NCBI RefSeq assembly: GCF_005893125.1
Contig: NZ_VCJS01000124.1
Location: forward strand, 1 to 36,595
Direction: 5' to 3'
DNA length: 36,595 bases
Origin: Nonomuraea basaltis
GTDB lineage: Bacteria > Actinomycetota > Actinomycetes > Streptosporangiales > Streptosporangiaceae
A model generated the notes under the pieces. The model had not been told where the DNA came from. It ran no database searches and was given only the letters and a program-made list of their open reading frames with translations. Positions 7,737 to 15,204 of the stretch are shown one piece after another. Both the position numbers and the translations under genes were made by a program. Each line of letters starts with the position of its first letter. The first letter of the stretch is position 1.

Positions 7737-8743
7737 GCGGACACCTCCTCACCGCTGCGCACGCGCGGGTCGATCACGCTGTAGAACAGGTCCGCGAGGA
7801 TGTTCGCCACGATGATGGCCACCGTGATCAGCAGGAACGCCCCGCCCATCAGCGCGTAGTCGCGCATCGTGATGCTCTCCAGGAGCAACAGTCCCAGCCC
7901 CGGGTAGTTGAAGATCCGCTCGATGAACACCGCGCCGCCCAGCAGCAGGCCCATCGACAGCGCCAGGATCGTGAACAGCGGCAGGATCGCGTTGCGCGCG
8001 ATGTACCTGAAGATGATCGACCGCTTCATCCCGCGCAGCTCCGCGGCCAGGATGAAGTCGTCGCCGAGCACTGTGACGACGCTCGACTTCATCGCCAGGA
8101 TCCAGCCGCCGTACGCCGACAGTGCGTACGTCGCCACCGGCAGCACCGCGTGTCCGGCCAGCGAGCCGAGGTATCCGGCGTTGAACCCGGGCTCGTACAG
8201 GATGTCCACCGGGCCCTCGGCAGGCAGGATCGGGATGAGCGTGGCGAAGATCGCGGTCAGCAGCAGGCCCAGCACGTACTGCGGCACGCCGTGCAGCAGC
8301 GATCCGGAGACCGCCAGCACGTCGCCGAGCTTGCCGGAGCGCTTGATGGCCGCGTACACGCCCAAGATGATGCCGACCAGGAAGCTCAGCAGCGTTCCCG
8401 CCAGGACCGGTAGAACGGTCCATTTGGCCGCCTCGCCCAGCACCTGCGTGACCGGCGCGCCCGCGTGCGTGATCGACTGGCCCAGGTCGAAGGTGGGCAG
8501 GCCGACCATGTAGTCGACGTACTGCTCCCAGAGGGAGCCCTTCGGCTGGAACCCGTACAGCACGCGCGTGGCCTGCTCGGCCGCCTCTGGCGCCATGCCC
8601 TGCTCGATCAGTTTCTGCACGTGCGCGGCGACCGGGTCTCCCGGAATGCTCCTGACGATGAAGAAACTGATCGTGGCGACGACCAGGATCATGACGACCC
8701 CGCGGGCCAGGTGGCCCGCGAGTCGCCGTGCGATTACCGTCAT
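7733..8743 (-). CDS. ABC importer permease (DppB/OppB-like)
   Basis: This 336-residue permease starts at MTVIARRLAGHLARG, followed by the first membrane helix and the conserved SIPGDPVAAH motif typical of DppB/OppB proteins. The EAA-type loop is AAELRGMKRSIIFRYIARNA near residue 225-245. Six membrane helices are apparent. A weak ribosome-binding sequence (GAGAAAGAG) precedes the ATG, which lies 11 bases after the lipoprotein gene. An upstream in-frame extension to 8884 would overlap that gene and is not supported. Confidence 0.93.
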   Translation of the reverse strand: MTVIARRLAGHLARGVVMILVVATISFFIVRSIPGDPVAAHVQKLIEQGMAPEAAEQATRVLYGFQPKGSLWEQYVDYMVGLPTFDLGQSITHAGAPVTQVLGEAAKWTVLPVLAGTLLSFLVGIILGVYAAIKRSGKLGDVLAVSGSLLHGVPQYVLGLLLTAIFATLIPILPAEGPVDILYEPGFNAGYLGSLAGHAVLPVATYALSAYGGWILAMKSSVVTVLGDDFILAAELRGMKRSIIFRYIARNAILPLFTILALSMGLLLGGAVFIERIFNYPGLGLLLLESITMRDYALMGGAFLLITVAIIVANILADLFYSVIDPRVRSGEEVSA

Positions 8744-8754
8744 AGACTCTTTCT

Positions 8755-10575
8755 CTACTGCTTCTTCTTGACCATGCCGAGCTGCATCCACACCCCGGCG
8801 GGCAGGCGCAGCAGGTCGCTGTCCTGCTCGGGCCACCCGGTGAACCGGGTGGTGTTGGTGAACTGCGTGTTCACGTAGTCCCACAGCTGGATCGCGGGCA
8901 GGTCCTGGTTGGCGGTCTTGGCCAGCTGCGCCATGATCGGCTTGGCCTCCTCGGCGGAGCCCGCGTTCAGCTTGGCGGTCAGCTCACCGGGGTTGACCTT
9001 GCCGACGCCCTCGACGTCGATCTCCTCCGCGCTGCCCATCCAGTTGCCGCCCTTGCCCGGGGCGCTGTGCGCGACCTTGCCGGCGACGTTGGTCCAGCCG
9101 TTGGAGACGCCGTAGAGACGCTGGAAGATGTCGTACGGCGCGGGGCCGAGCGCCATCAGCCAGAAGCCGGCGTCGTACTTGCCCGCCGCGATCTCCTCCA
9201 GGTAAACGGGGTAGTCCGCGACGGTCACGACTTCGGCGTTGACACCGTTGTCGATGAGCTGGCTCTTGATGTTCTCCTGCGCGGAGATCCAGTCCGAGAA
9301 GCCGGACGGCGCGTGCATGGTGACCTTCCACGGCGAGCCGTCGGCCAGCGCCCACTTGCCGTCCTTCTTCTGCAGGCCGGCCTCCTTGAACTCCGCCTCG
9401 GCCTTGGCCACGTCGTGCTTGTACGGCTCCAGGTTCGTCAGCTCGGCGCCGATCCACTCCTGCGCGGGCTTCTGGTGGATGCCGGAGGTCGTCACGGCCG
9501 GCGTGCCGCCCTCGGGCGAGGCCACCTTGGTCACCTGGTCGCGGTCGATCAGGTAGGCCAGTCCGCGGCGCACGTGCACGTTGTCGTACGGCTTCTTCGA
9601 CTGGTTGAACGCCAGGCCGACGGCCACCGGGGAGAAGCCCTTGATGGGGTTGGAGCCGGGCGCCTGCTTGATCCTGTTCATCACGTCGGTGGGAGTGGCG
9701 ACGAAGCCGGAGTGGTCGAGCTTGCCGGCGGTCAGGTAGTTCCAGAGCTGCTCGTTGCCGCCGAAGTTGAGGAACTTGACCTGGTCGGGGACGACGTTCG
9801 CGACGTTGTAGAAGTTCTTGTTCTTCAGCAGGAGCGCCTCGCCCGGGTTGACCCGCTCCAGCACGAACGGGCCGGCCGAGACGTCCTTCGGCGGCGCGAA
9901 GGCCAGCACCTTCTGGCCGATGGCGAGGATCTCCTCGCGTGCCTTCTCGGCCGCGTCGCCGGTGCCCTTGGAGGCCTTGAGCTTGTCCCAGAAGTCGGCC
10001 GGCAGCACGCTGCCCCAGACGTGCGCGGGCACGACCCAGCTGTCCATGACGCCTCTGGCGAACTTCGCGCTGGGGTTGGCCATGTCCTGGGTGATCTTGA
10101 CCGTCTTGTCGTCGACGACCTGGATCTCGGCCGCCGCGCCGGCCGCGCCCGGCGTGACCGCGAACGCGGTGCTGCCGGTGGTGTAGGCCAGCCCGAGGGA
10201 CAGCTTGACGTCCTCGGCGGTCACCGGCTTGCCGTCGGACCACTTGCCGTTGGGCTGCAGGTGGAGGGTGATGGCGGAGTTGTCGGGCGCGATCTCCCAG
10301 CTCGCCGCGATGCCGGGGTAGAACTGGTTGGGGTCGGTCAGGTGGTTCTTGACCCAGCCGAGCTTCATCGCGTTGTAGCCCAGGAAAGAGTTGCCCTTGG
10401 GCGCCCATGGGTTCGCCGGGCCGCTCGCGTCGAGACCGGGCTTGAGCACGTCGATCGTGGTGAAGAGGCCGCCACCACCGCTCGAGCCGCCGGACTTGTT
10501 GGTGGAACCACCACTGCACGCCGCTGTCGCGGTGGCAAGGCCCAGCAACGCCACTACCGCTGCCAGTCGCTTCAT
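8755..10575 (-). CDS. Family 5 extracellular solute-binding lipoprotein
   Basis: This 606-residue lipoprotein captures the ligand for the importer encoded immediately downstream. The signal is MKRLAAVVALLGLATATAAC, with C20 as the likely lipidated cysteine, followed by a Ser/Gly-rich tether to about residue 38. The mature part shows the SBP_bac_5 pattern, including NGKWSDGKPVTAEDVKLSL, VRRGLAYLIDRDQV, and a C-terminal ending that reads AIQLWDYVNT. Family 5 proteins bind oligopeptides, and some thermophile members bind oligosaccharides. Given namZ and murQ next door, a muropeptide or GlcNAc-MurNAc glycan is the favoured ligand, by inference. GGAG six bases upstream supports the ATG at 10575. 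Confidence 0.92.
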   Translation of the reverse strand: MKRLAAVVALLGLATATAACSGGSTNKSGGSSGGGGLFTTIDVLKPGLDASGPANPWAPKGNSFLGYNAMKLGWVKNHLTDPNQFYPGIAASWEIAPDNSAITLHLQPNGKWSDGKPVTAEDVKLSLGLAYTTGSTAFAVTPGAAGAAAEIQVVDDKTVKITQDMANPSAKFARGVMDSWVVPAHVWGSVLPADFWDKLKASKGTGDAAEKAREEILAIGQKVLAFAPPKDVSAGPFVLERVNPGEALLLKNKNFYNVANVVPDQVKFLNFGGNEQLWNYLTAGKLDHSGFVATPTDVMNRIKQAPGSNPIKGFSPVAVGLAFNQSKKPYDNVHVRRGLAYLIDRDQVTKVASPEGGTPAVTTSGIHQKPAQEWIGAELTNLEPYKHDVAKAEAEFKEAGLQKKDGKWALADGSPWKVTMHAPSGFSDWISAQENIKSQLIDNGVNAEVVTVADYPVYLEEIAAGKYDAGFWLMALGPAPYDIFQRLYGVSNGWTNVAGKVAHSAPGKGGNWMGSAEEIDVEGVGKVNPGELTAKLNAGSAEEAKPIMAQLAKTANQDLPAIQLWDYVNTQFTNTTRFTGWPEQDSDLLRLPAGVWMQLGMVKKKQ

Positions 10576-10736
10576 TTGCCGCTCCGGGGGATCTGGGACC
10601 TGTTGAGGATCTGTAGGGGTTGACCGGACATTACGATCGCGCCAGAGAAGCGTCAATAATCTCCACAGGTTGTGAGGCTAATGTAACTTTCCTTCATGAG
10701 TGTACGTAGTGGAGCTAAGCGTCATCAAGTAAAATC
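10576..10736 (-). promoter_or_regulatory. Upstream region of the importer operon with candidate operator
   Basis: This 161-base gap separates the alcohol dehydrogenase stop from the lipoprotein start and must hold the importer promoter. It is markedly more A/T-rich than its surroundings. At 10682-10696 lies TGTAACTTTCCTTCA, matching the murQ/namZ element at 11 of 15 positions. Read on the minus strand it gives AGGAAAGTTACATTA, close to half of a GGAAA-G-TTTCC style palindrome. The assignment as operator is inference. Confidence 0.45.
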
Positions 10737-11702
10737 TCAACTCATGATCAGCACGGCGGCCCCGTTGACCTGGTCATTCGCCAGATCCGTGAGCGCCTGA
10801 GCGGCTGCGGCGAAGGGGTAGGGCGTGATCGTCACACGGGGCGGGTGCGCCAGCGCAAGCTCCAGATAGGCCCGCCCGTCGGCCCTGGTGTTGGCGGTCA
10901 CGCTGCGCAGCGTCCGCTCCTGGAACAGGTGCCGGTCGTAGTCGAGCACGGGGATATCGCTCAGGTGGATCCCGGCTATCGCGAGGGTCCCGCCGCGGTC
11001 GAGCGCCTCCAGTGCGGGCGGCACCAGATCGCCCACCGGGGCGAACAGAATGGCCGAGTCCAGCGGCTCCGGCGGCCGGTCGCCGGCCGAGGCGGCGCCC
11101 AGCTCCAGCGCCAGCCGCCGGGACGCGGCGGACCTGGTCACCGCGTGCACGGTGGCCCCCTGCGCGATGGCGGCCTGCGCGGTCAGATGGGCCGAGGCCC
11201 CGAACCCGTAGATGCCGAGGCGCCCGCCCGGCGGCAGGTCACAGCGCGCCAGCGCCCGGTAGCCGATGATCCCGGCACACAGCAGCGGCGCAAGCCGCTC
11301 GGCCGGCACGTCGCCGGGCAGCGGATAGACGTAATCGGCGGGCGCGACGAGATATTCGGCGAACCCGCCGTCGGCGTCCCATCCCGTGTAGGCGGAGGAG
11401 GGGCAGAGATTCTCCATCCCCCTCAGGCAGTAGCGGCACGTCCCGCACGTGGACCGCAGCCAGGCCACGCCGACCCGCTGCCCCGTGCCCTCCACGCGGC
11501 CGACCGCCTGGTGGCCGGGCGAGGTGAGCGGCCGCCGCGGCCGCAGGTCGCCTTCCGCCAGGTGCAGGTCGGTACGGCAGACCCCGCACGCCTCCACCCG
11601 TACCAGCACCTCGCCCGGGCCGGGCGAGGGCGTCTCCCGCTCGACCGGCACCAGCGGGCGGGACGCCATCGGCCCCGGCTCGCGCACCGCCCACGCCCGC
11701 AT
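10737..11702 (-). CDS. Zinc-dependent alcohol dehydrogenase (AdhA-like)
   Basis: This 321-residue medium-chain dehydrogenase has the structural zinc set C86, C89, C92, C100 (CGTCRYCLRGMENLC) and catalytic-zinc residues in CGVCRTDLH (C42) and SPGHQAVG (H64). The classical GHE is GHQ here, as in the AdhA subgroup. The Rossmann glycine motif is GIYGFGASAH. It oxidises alcohols or reduces aldehydes with a nicotinamide cofactor; the substrate is unknown. Its ATG follows the M20 amidohydrolase stop by two bases, so the two are co-transcribed. A functional link with the importer downstream is not evident, although read-through could occur. Confidence 0.9.
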   Translation of the reverse strand: MRAWAVREPGPMASRPLVPVERETPSPGPGEVLVRVEACGVCRTDLHLAEGDLRPRRPLTSPGHQAVGRVEGTGQRVGVAWLRSTCGTCRYCLRGMENLCPSSAYTGWDADGGFAEYLVAPADYVYPLPGDVPAERLAPLLCAGIIGYRALARCDLPPGGRLGIYGFGASAHLTAQAAIAQGATVHAVTRSAASRRLALELGAASAGDRPPEPLDSAILFAPVGDLVPPALEALDRGGTLAIAGIHLSDIPVLDYDRHLFQERTLRSVTANTRADGRAYLELALAHPPRVTITPYPFAAAAQALTDLANDQVNGAAVLIMS

Positions 11703-11704
11703 GA

Positions 11705-12892
11705 TCACGACAGCCTGGAGAAGGCCAGGGACGCGTACAGGGCGGCCCCGTCCGGCAGGACGGCGTCGTCGAAGAGCGCCTCGGGCGAGTGGTTGTACGG
11801 CGCCGTGGCCGGATCCAGGCCGGGCGGGCATGCCCCCAGGAACACGAACGCCCCGGGCACCTCCTCCAGCACGTACGAGAAGTCCTCCGACCCCATCACC
11901 GGCTGCGGCGAGACGAAGTACCGCCCGGGCCCGAACAGCTCGTCGGCCGTCCGCCCCACGAACTCGGCCTCGCCCTGATCGTTCACCGTCACCGGGTACC
12001 CCATCCCGAACGACGCCTCCACCTCCAGCCCGTGCGCCGCCGCGATGCCCCGCACCACCTCGACCAGCCGCCGCTTGACCAGCACCCGGTTGCCCTGGCT
12101 GAACGTGCGCACCGTGGCCTCGAACCTGGCCTCGTCCGGGATCACGTTGTCCGCCGACCCGCCGTGGAAGCTGCCCACCGTCACCACCACCGGATCGAAC
12201 ACGTCGAACGTCCTGGTCACCATCGTCTGCAGCGCCGTCACCATCTCGCACCCCGCCTGGATCGGGTCCAGCGCCCGGTGCGGGCTCGAGCCGTGCCCGC
12301 CGCGCCCCTTCACCGTCACGCAGAACACGTCCGCCGCCGCCATGATCGGCCCCGGCCGCGACGCGAACAGGCCCGGCGGCAGCATCGACGACACCACGTG
12401 CATCCCGTACGCGGCGACCGGGCGCTCGCCCGCCACGTCGAGCAGGCCCTCGCCGATCATGTGCTTGGCGCCGTCGTGCCCTTCTTCGCCCGGCTGGAAC
12501 ATGAAGATGACGTCGCCCGCCAGCTCCGCCCGCCGCGCGCTCAGCAGGTGCGCCGCCCCCGTCAGCATCGCGGTGTGCAGGTCGTGCCCGCACGCGTGCA
12601 TCTGGCCGGGGAGCTGGGAGGCGTACGGCAAGTCGTTCTTCTCGGTCACGGGCAGCGCGTCCATGTCACCCCGCAGCAGCACCGCGGGCCCCGGCCGGCC
12701 GCCCCGCAGCACGGCCGTGACCGAGCTGAGCGCCGTGCCCGTCTTGATCTCCAGTGGCAGCCCGTCCAGCGCCGCCAGCACTTTCTCCTGGGTGCGGGGC
12801 AGGTGGAGGCCCAGCTCGGGGGTCGTGTGCAACGAGTGCCTGAGCCGGACGAGCTCGTCCCGCATGTCCTGCGCGGATTCAGTGAACGACAT
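11705..12892 (-). CDS. M20-family amidohydrolase (hippurate hydrolase/N-acyl amino acid deacylase-like)
   Basis: This 395-residue metallo-amidohydrolase belongs to the M20D group. Metal-binding motifs are RGDMDALPV, MHACGHDLHTAML (Cys-x-His pair), FQPGEEGHDGAKHM (two glutamates) and the late NHSPEALFDD. The dimerisation domain starts near GRGGHGSSPHRALDPI. Such enzymes hydrolyse N-acyl or N-acetyl amino acids, or amino-acid conjugates of hormones; no signal peptide is present. The start may be the ATG at 12892 or, three codons earlier, 12901. Neither has a clear Shine-Dalgarno sequence, so a leaderless mRNA is possible. It leads a two-gene operon with the alcohol dehydrogenase and is divergent from the NagD-like gene. 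Confidence 0.92.
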   Translation of the reverse strand: MSFTESAQDMRDELVRLRHSLHTTPELGLHLPRTQEKVLAALDGLPLEIKTGTALSSVTAVLRGGRPGPAVLLRGDMDALPVTEKNDLPYASQLPGQMHACGHDLHTAMLTGAAHLLSARRAELAGDVIFMFQPGEEGHDGAKHMIGEGLLDVAGERPVAAYGMHVVSSMLPPGLFASRPGPIMAAADVFCVTVKGRGGHGSSPHRALDPIQAGCEMVTALQTMVTRTFDVFDPVVVTVGSFHGGSADNVIPDEARFEATVRTFSQGNRVLVKRRLVEVVRGIAAAHGLEVEASFGMGYPVTVNDQGEAEFVGRTADELFGPGRYFVSPQPVMGSEDFSYVLEEVPGAFVFLGACPPGLDPATAPYNHSPEALFDDAVLPDGAALYASLAFSRLS

Positions 12893-12953
12893 GAAGAACA
12901 TTGTTCACGTAGTGGCACGGAAGTCGACAAGGCGCGCTCGGTACGATGACCGA

Positions 12954-13733
12954 GTGACTCAGCGTAAGCGGATCGACTCCTGGTTGTCCGACATGGACGG
13001 CGTTCTCGTCCACGAGGGACGGCCGATTCCCGGTGCGGACGAATTCATCAAGCGGCTCAGCGAATCCGGCAAGAAGTTCAGGGTGCTGACGAACAACTCG
13101 ATCTACACCCAGCGCGACCTCTCGGTGCGCCTGGCCGGAGCGGGGCTCGACGTGCCCGCCGAGTCCATCTGGACCTCCGCCCTGGCCACCGCCCAGTTCC
13201 TCCACGACCAGCGGCCCGGCGGGTCCGCGTACGTGGTCGGCGAGGCCGGGCTGACCACGGCGCTGCACGAGGTCGGCTACATCCTCACCGACCTCGACCC
13301 CGACTACGTGGTGCTCGGCGAGACCCGCACCTACAGCTTCACCCAGATCACCCGCGCCATCCGCCTCATCGAGGCCGGCGCCCGGTTCATCGCCACCAAC
13401 CCCGACCCCATCGGCCCCTCCACCGAGGGCTCGCTCCCGGCCTGCGGCGCCGTGGCCGCCCTCATCACCAAGGCAACCGGCGTGGCCCCCTACTTCGTCG
13501 GCAAGCCCAACCCCCGCATGATGCGCAGCGCGCTCAACGACATCGAGGCCCACAGCGAGACCACCGCGATGATCGGCGACCGCATGGACACCGACATCGT
13601 GTCCGGCATGGAGGCCGGCCTGTACACGATCCTCGTCCTCACCGGCGTCACCCAGCGCGAGCAGGTCGACCGCTTCCCCTACCGGCCCTCGCTCGTCGTC
13701 GACTCGGTCGCCGACCTCATCGACCTCATCTGA
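12954..13733 (+). CDS. HAD-IIA phosphatase (NagD-like)
   Basis: This 259-residue phosphatase has all four HAD motifs: SDMDGVL (D13, D15), LTNNS (T46), GKPNPRMM (K184) and GDRMDTD (D209, D212). The C2 cap between motifs II and III is typical of the NagD/p-nitrophenyl phosphatase group. E. coli NagD is a UMP phosphatase located in the nag operon; activity on sugar phosphates is also known in the group. A tie to the amino-sugar genes 2 kb away is tempting but not supported by operon structure. The GTG at 12954 begins the conserved domain; longer in-frame extensions overlap the divergent amidohydrolase and are not credible. Confidence 0.9.
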   Translation: MTQRKRIDSWLSDMDGVLVHEGRPIPGADEFIKRLSESGKKFRVLTNNSIYTQRDLSVRLAGAGLDVPAESIWTSALATAQFLHDQRPGGSAYVVGEAGLTTALHEVGYILTDLDPDYVVLGETRTYSFTQITRAIRLIEAGARFIATNPDPIGPSTEGSLPACGAVAALITKATGVAPYFVGKPNPRMMRSALNDIEAHSETTAMIGDRMDTDIVSGMEAGLYTILVLTGVTQREQVDRFPYRPSLVVDSVADLIDLI

Positions 13734-13779
13734 CCAACCTGACGGCCGCTGACAGGTATGGATGGGAGGCTCACGTGTC

Positions 13780-14403
13780 ATGACCCGCCTGTACCTGGAG
13801 ACCGGCCCCAAGAAGGTATTCGCCTGCTCGCTCGACTGGCCCGGCTGGTGCCGGATCGCCAAGGGCGAGGAGGCGGCCATCGACCGCCTCATGGAATACG
13901 TGCCCCGCTACCGGATCGTCGCCGAGCGCGCCGGGCTGCCGTTCTCGCCCGGCGAGCCCGTGGTGGTGGCCAGGGTGCCGGGCAGCTCGACCACCGACTT
14001 CGGCGTGCCGTACGCGGTGCCCGACCTGGACCTGGAGCCGCTGCCCGCGGAGGAGGCCGAGCGCGGCGTCGCGCTGGTGCGGGCCGCCTGGGACCTGTTC
14101 GACGAGGTGGCCGCCGCCTCCCCGGAGGAGCTGCGCAAGGGCCCGCGGGGCGGCGGGCGGGACCGCAGCAAGATCGTGGATCACGTGGTGGAGGCCGAGC
14201 GCGGCTACGCCAGGATGGTCGGCGTGCGGCACAAGCCGTACAAATCCCTCGCGGACCGGGACGCCCTGCGGGCCGAGCTGGCCGACGTCCTCTCCCGCCC
14301 CTGGGAGCCGCCCCACACCACCGGCTGGCCTCCCCGGTACGCCCTCCGGCGCATCGCCTGGCACGTCATCGACCACATCTGGGAGATCGAAGACCGGGTA
14401 TAA
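13780..14403 (+). CDS. Uncharacterised protein, possibly DinB-like
   Basis: This is a 207-residue cytoplasmic protein without signal peptide. Residues about 5-60 (ACSLDWPGWCRIAKGEEAAIDRL) look like a small alpha/beta module vaguely reminiscent of HicB-like folds. The C-terminal half is helical, with histidines spaced as in DinB/MDMPI four-helix metal proteins: DHVVEAERG (H135) and IAWHVIDHIWEIEDR (H195, H199). I infer a DinB-like metal-binding domain; the substrate is unknown, and family members include thiol transferases. The ATG at 13780 is preceded by GGGAGG about ten bases upstream; the ATG at 13762 would itself precede that sequence. It stands alone behind the NagD-like gene. Confidence 0.65.
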   Translation: MTRLYLETGPKKVFACSLDWPGWCRIAKGEEAAIDRLMEYVPRYRIVAERAGLPFSPGEPVVVARVPGSSTTDFGVPYAVPDLDLEPLPAEEAERGVALVRAAWDLFDEVAAASPEELRKGPRGGGRDRSKIVDHVVEAERGYARMVGVRHKPYKSLADRDALRAELADVLSRPWEPPHTTGWPPRYALRRIAWHVIDHIWEIEDRV

Positions 14404-14445
14404 GAAAACCACTCCCGCGGTCGCTCGCGCGGCCGACACGGCCTC

Positions 14446-14470
14446 TCACTGTCTGCAATCATGTGCTGAC
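14446..14470 (+). repeat. Upstream element, copy 1
   Basis: This 25-base element (TCACTG, two variable bases, TGCAATCAT, then tgtgctgac) matches the element at 15154-15178 at 21 of 25 positions. It lies about 65 bases before the first coiled-coil gene. The overlapping CTGACA (14466-14471) and TAAAGT (14488-14493), 16 bases apart, could be a -35/-10 pair. Confidence 0.6.
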
Positions 14471-14534
14471 ACAAAGTGGGACCCGGCTAAAGTTGGTAGC
14501 CAGGTCCCTTCCAGCATCCTAGACGGAGGGGCAC

Positions 14535-15035
14535 GTGATCGTAGAGCACGAAATCAACGGATTGAAGAAGCGCGTGACGTTCCTCGAAGGGATCGTGGGC
14601 ATGGAGGGGCGGAGGGGAGTGGTGTCGGACCACTCCAAAGAGCTGGATTGGCACGCAGATCTCCTCCATAAGATCGACAACAGGACGGAGAGCATCCAGC
14701 TCGACATCGCCGGGATGAAGGCCGACATCGCTGGCGTCAAGGCCGACATCACGGACGTCCGGAAGGAGATGAGCGAGCGGTTCGCTGCCGTCGATTCCGA
14801 GATCGCGGCGGTTCGGTCCGACATGTCCCACCTCAGTTCCAAGGTGGATTCCGAGATCGCGGCGGTTCGGTCCGACGTGTCCGACCTCAGCTCCAAGGTC
14901 TCGAGCCTTGACACCAAGGTCTCGAGCCTTGACACCAAGGTCTCGAGCCTTGACACCAAGGTCTCGAGCCTTGACGCCAAGGTCTCTGGCCTCGACGCCA
15001 AGTTGGACCGGGTCCTGGACAAGATCGGGGCATAG
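14535..15035 (+). CDS. Coiled-coil protein with expanded heptad repeats
   Basis: This 166-residue protein is almost entirely predicted coiled coil. It lacks a signal peptide, membrane segment or catalytic motif. After an N-terminal segment that aligns with the neighbouring paralogue (WHADLLHKIDNRTESI), it carries two near-identical 18-residue repeats (86-121, VDSEIAAVRSD...) and then five 7-residue repeats of the VSSLDTK/VSGLDAK type (122-156). It ends with a LDRVLDKIGA helix. GTG at 14535 is preceded by GGAGGGG. Such proteins usually self-assemble; no function can be assigned. A strong hairpin terminator follows six bases after the stop, indicating a monocistronic unit. The repeats are nearly identical at DNA level, suggesting recent expansion. 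Confidence 0.85.
   Translation: MIVEHEINGLKKRVTFLEGIVGMEGRRGVVSDHSKELDWHADLLHKIDNRTESIQLDIAGMKADIAGVKADITDVRKEMSERFAAVDSEIAAVRSDMSHLSSKVDSEIAAVRSDVSDLSSKVSSLDTKVSSLDTKVSSLDTKVSSLDAKVSGLDAKLDRVLDKIGA
14790..14897 (+). repeat. Two 54-bp tandem repeats inside the coiled-coil gene
   Basis: Two consecutive 54-base units (14790-14843 and 14844-14897) encode VDSEIAAVRSD followed by MSHLSSK or VSDLSSK. They differ at a few bases only, so duplication appears recent. Confidence 0.9.
14898..15002 (+). repeat. Five 21-bp tandem repeats encoding heptads
   Basis: There are five consecutive 21-base units. The first three (VSSLDTK) are identical apart from at most a base; the fourth and fifth have T-to-A and S-to-G changes. 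Because 21 bases equals one coiled-coil heptad, copy-number change alters rod length without breaking the frame. Confidence 0.92.
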
Positions 15036-15040
15036 TCGTC

Positions 15041-15072
15041 GCGGAGCCCTCGGCATGCGCCGAGGGCTCCGC
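15041..15072 (+). terminator. Strong hairpin terminator
   Basis: A perfect 14-bp stem (15041-15054 with 15059-15072) closes a 4-base ATGC loop, six bases after the coiled-coil gene stop. There is no run of T after it, as is common for actinomycete terminators. Confidence 0.8.
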
Positions 15073-15153
15073 CGTGTCCATGGGCGCCCGTGGGTCCCCG
15101 GGCTGATGTGGATGAACGGCAACCCGCCAGCGTCGACCTGCGGCTACGATCAC

Positions 15154-15178
15154 TCACTGAGTGCAATCATCTGATGAC
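15154..15178 (+). repeat. Upstream element, copy 2
   Basis: This is the second copy of the element at 14446-14470. It lies 26 bases before the second coiled-coil gene. It contains two perfect small palindromes, CACTCACTGAGTG (15151-15163) and TCATCTGATGA (15167-15177), that the first copy lacks or has lost. Confidence 0.6.
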
Positions 15179-15204
15179 GGAAAAGAGCAAGAAGGCGGGA
15201 GTGT

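Noticed and set aside
4840..7752. A 970-residue minus-strand frame covering several transporter genes
   Set aside because: Only its last 336 codons encode a real ATPase. The rest is Arg/Gly/Ala-rich out-of-frame sequence opposite to recognised permease and ATPase frames.
12896..12906. GAACATTGTTC as a LexA (SOS) box between the amidohydrolase and HAD genes
   Set aside because: The actinobacterial LexA box has GAAC-N4-GTTC; here the spacer is three bases, and neither gene is a damage-response gene.
12954..13733. NagD-like phosphatase as a step of the amino-sugar salvage pathway
   Set aside because: It is transcribed separately, 2 kb beyond the importer and across an unrelated operon. NagD itself acts on UMP, so the link is only by name.
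14898..15002. Tandem 21-bp repeats as a CRISPR array
   Set aside because: The units are contiguous without spacers and encode in-frame heptads of a coiled-coil protein; no cas genes are present.
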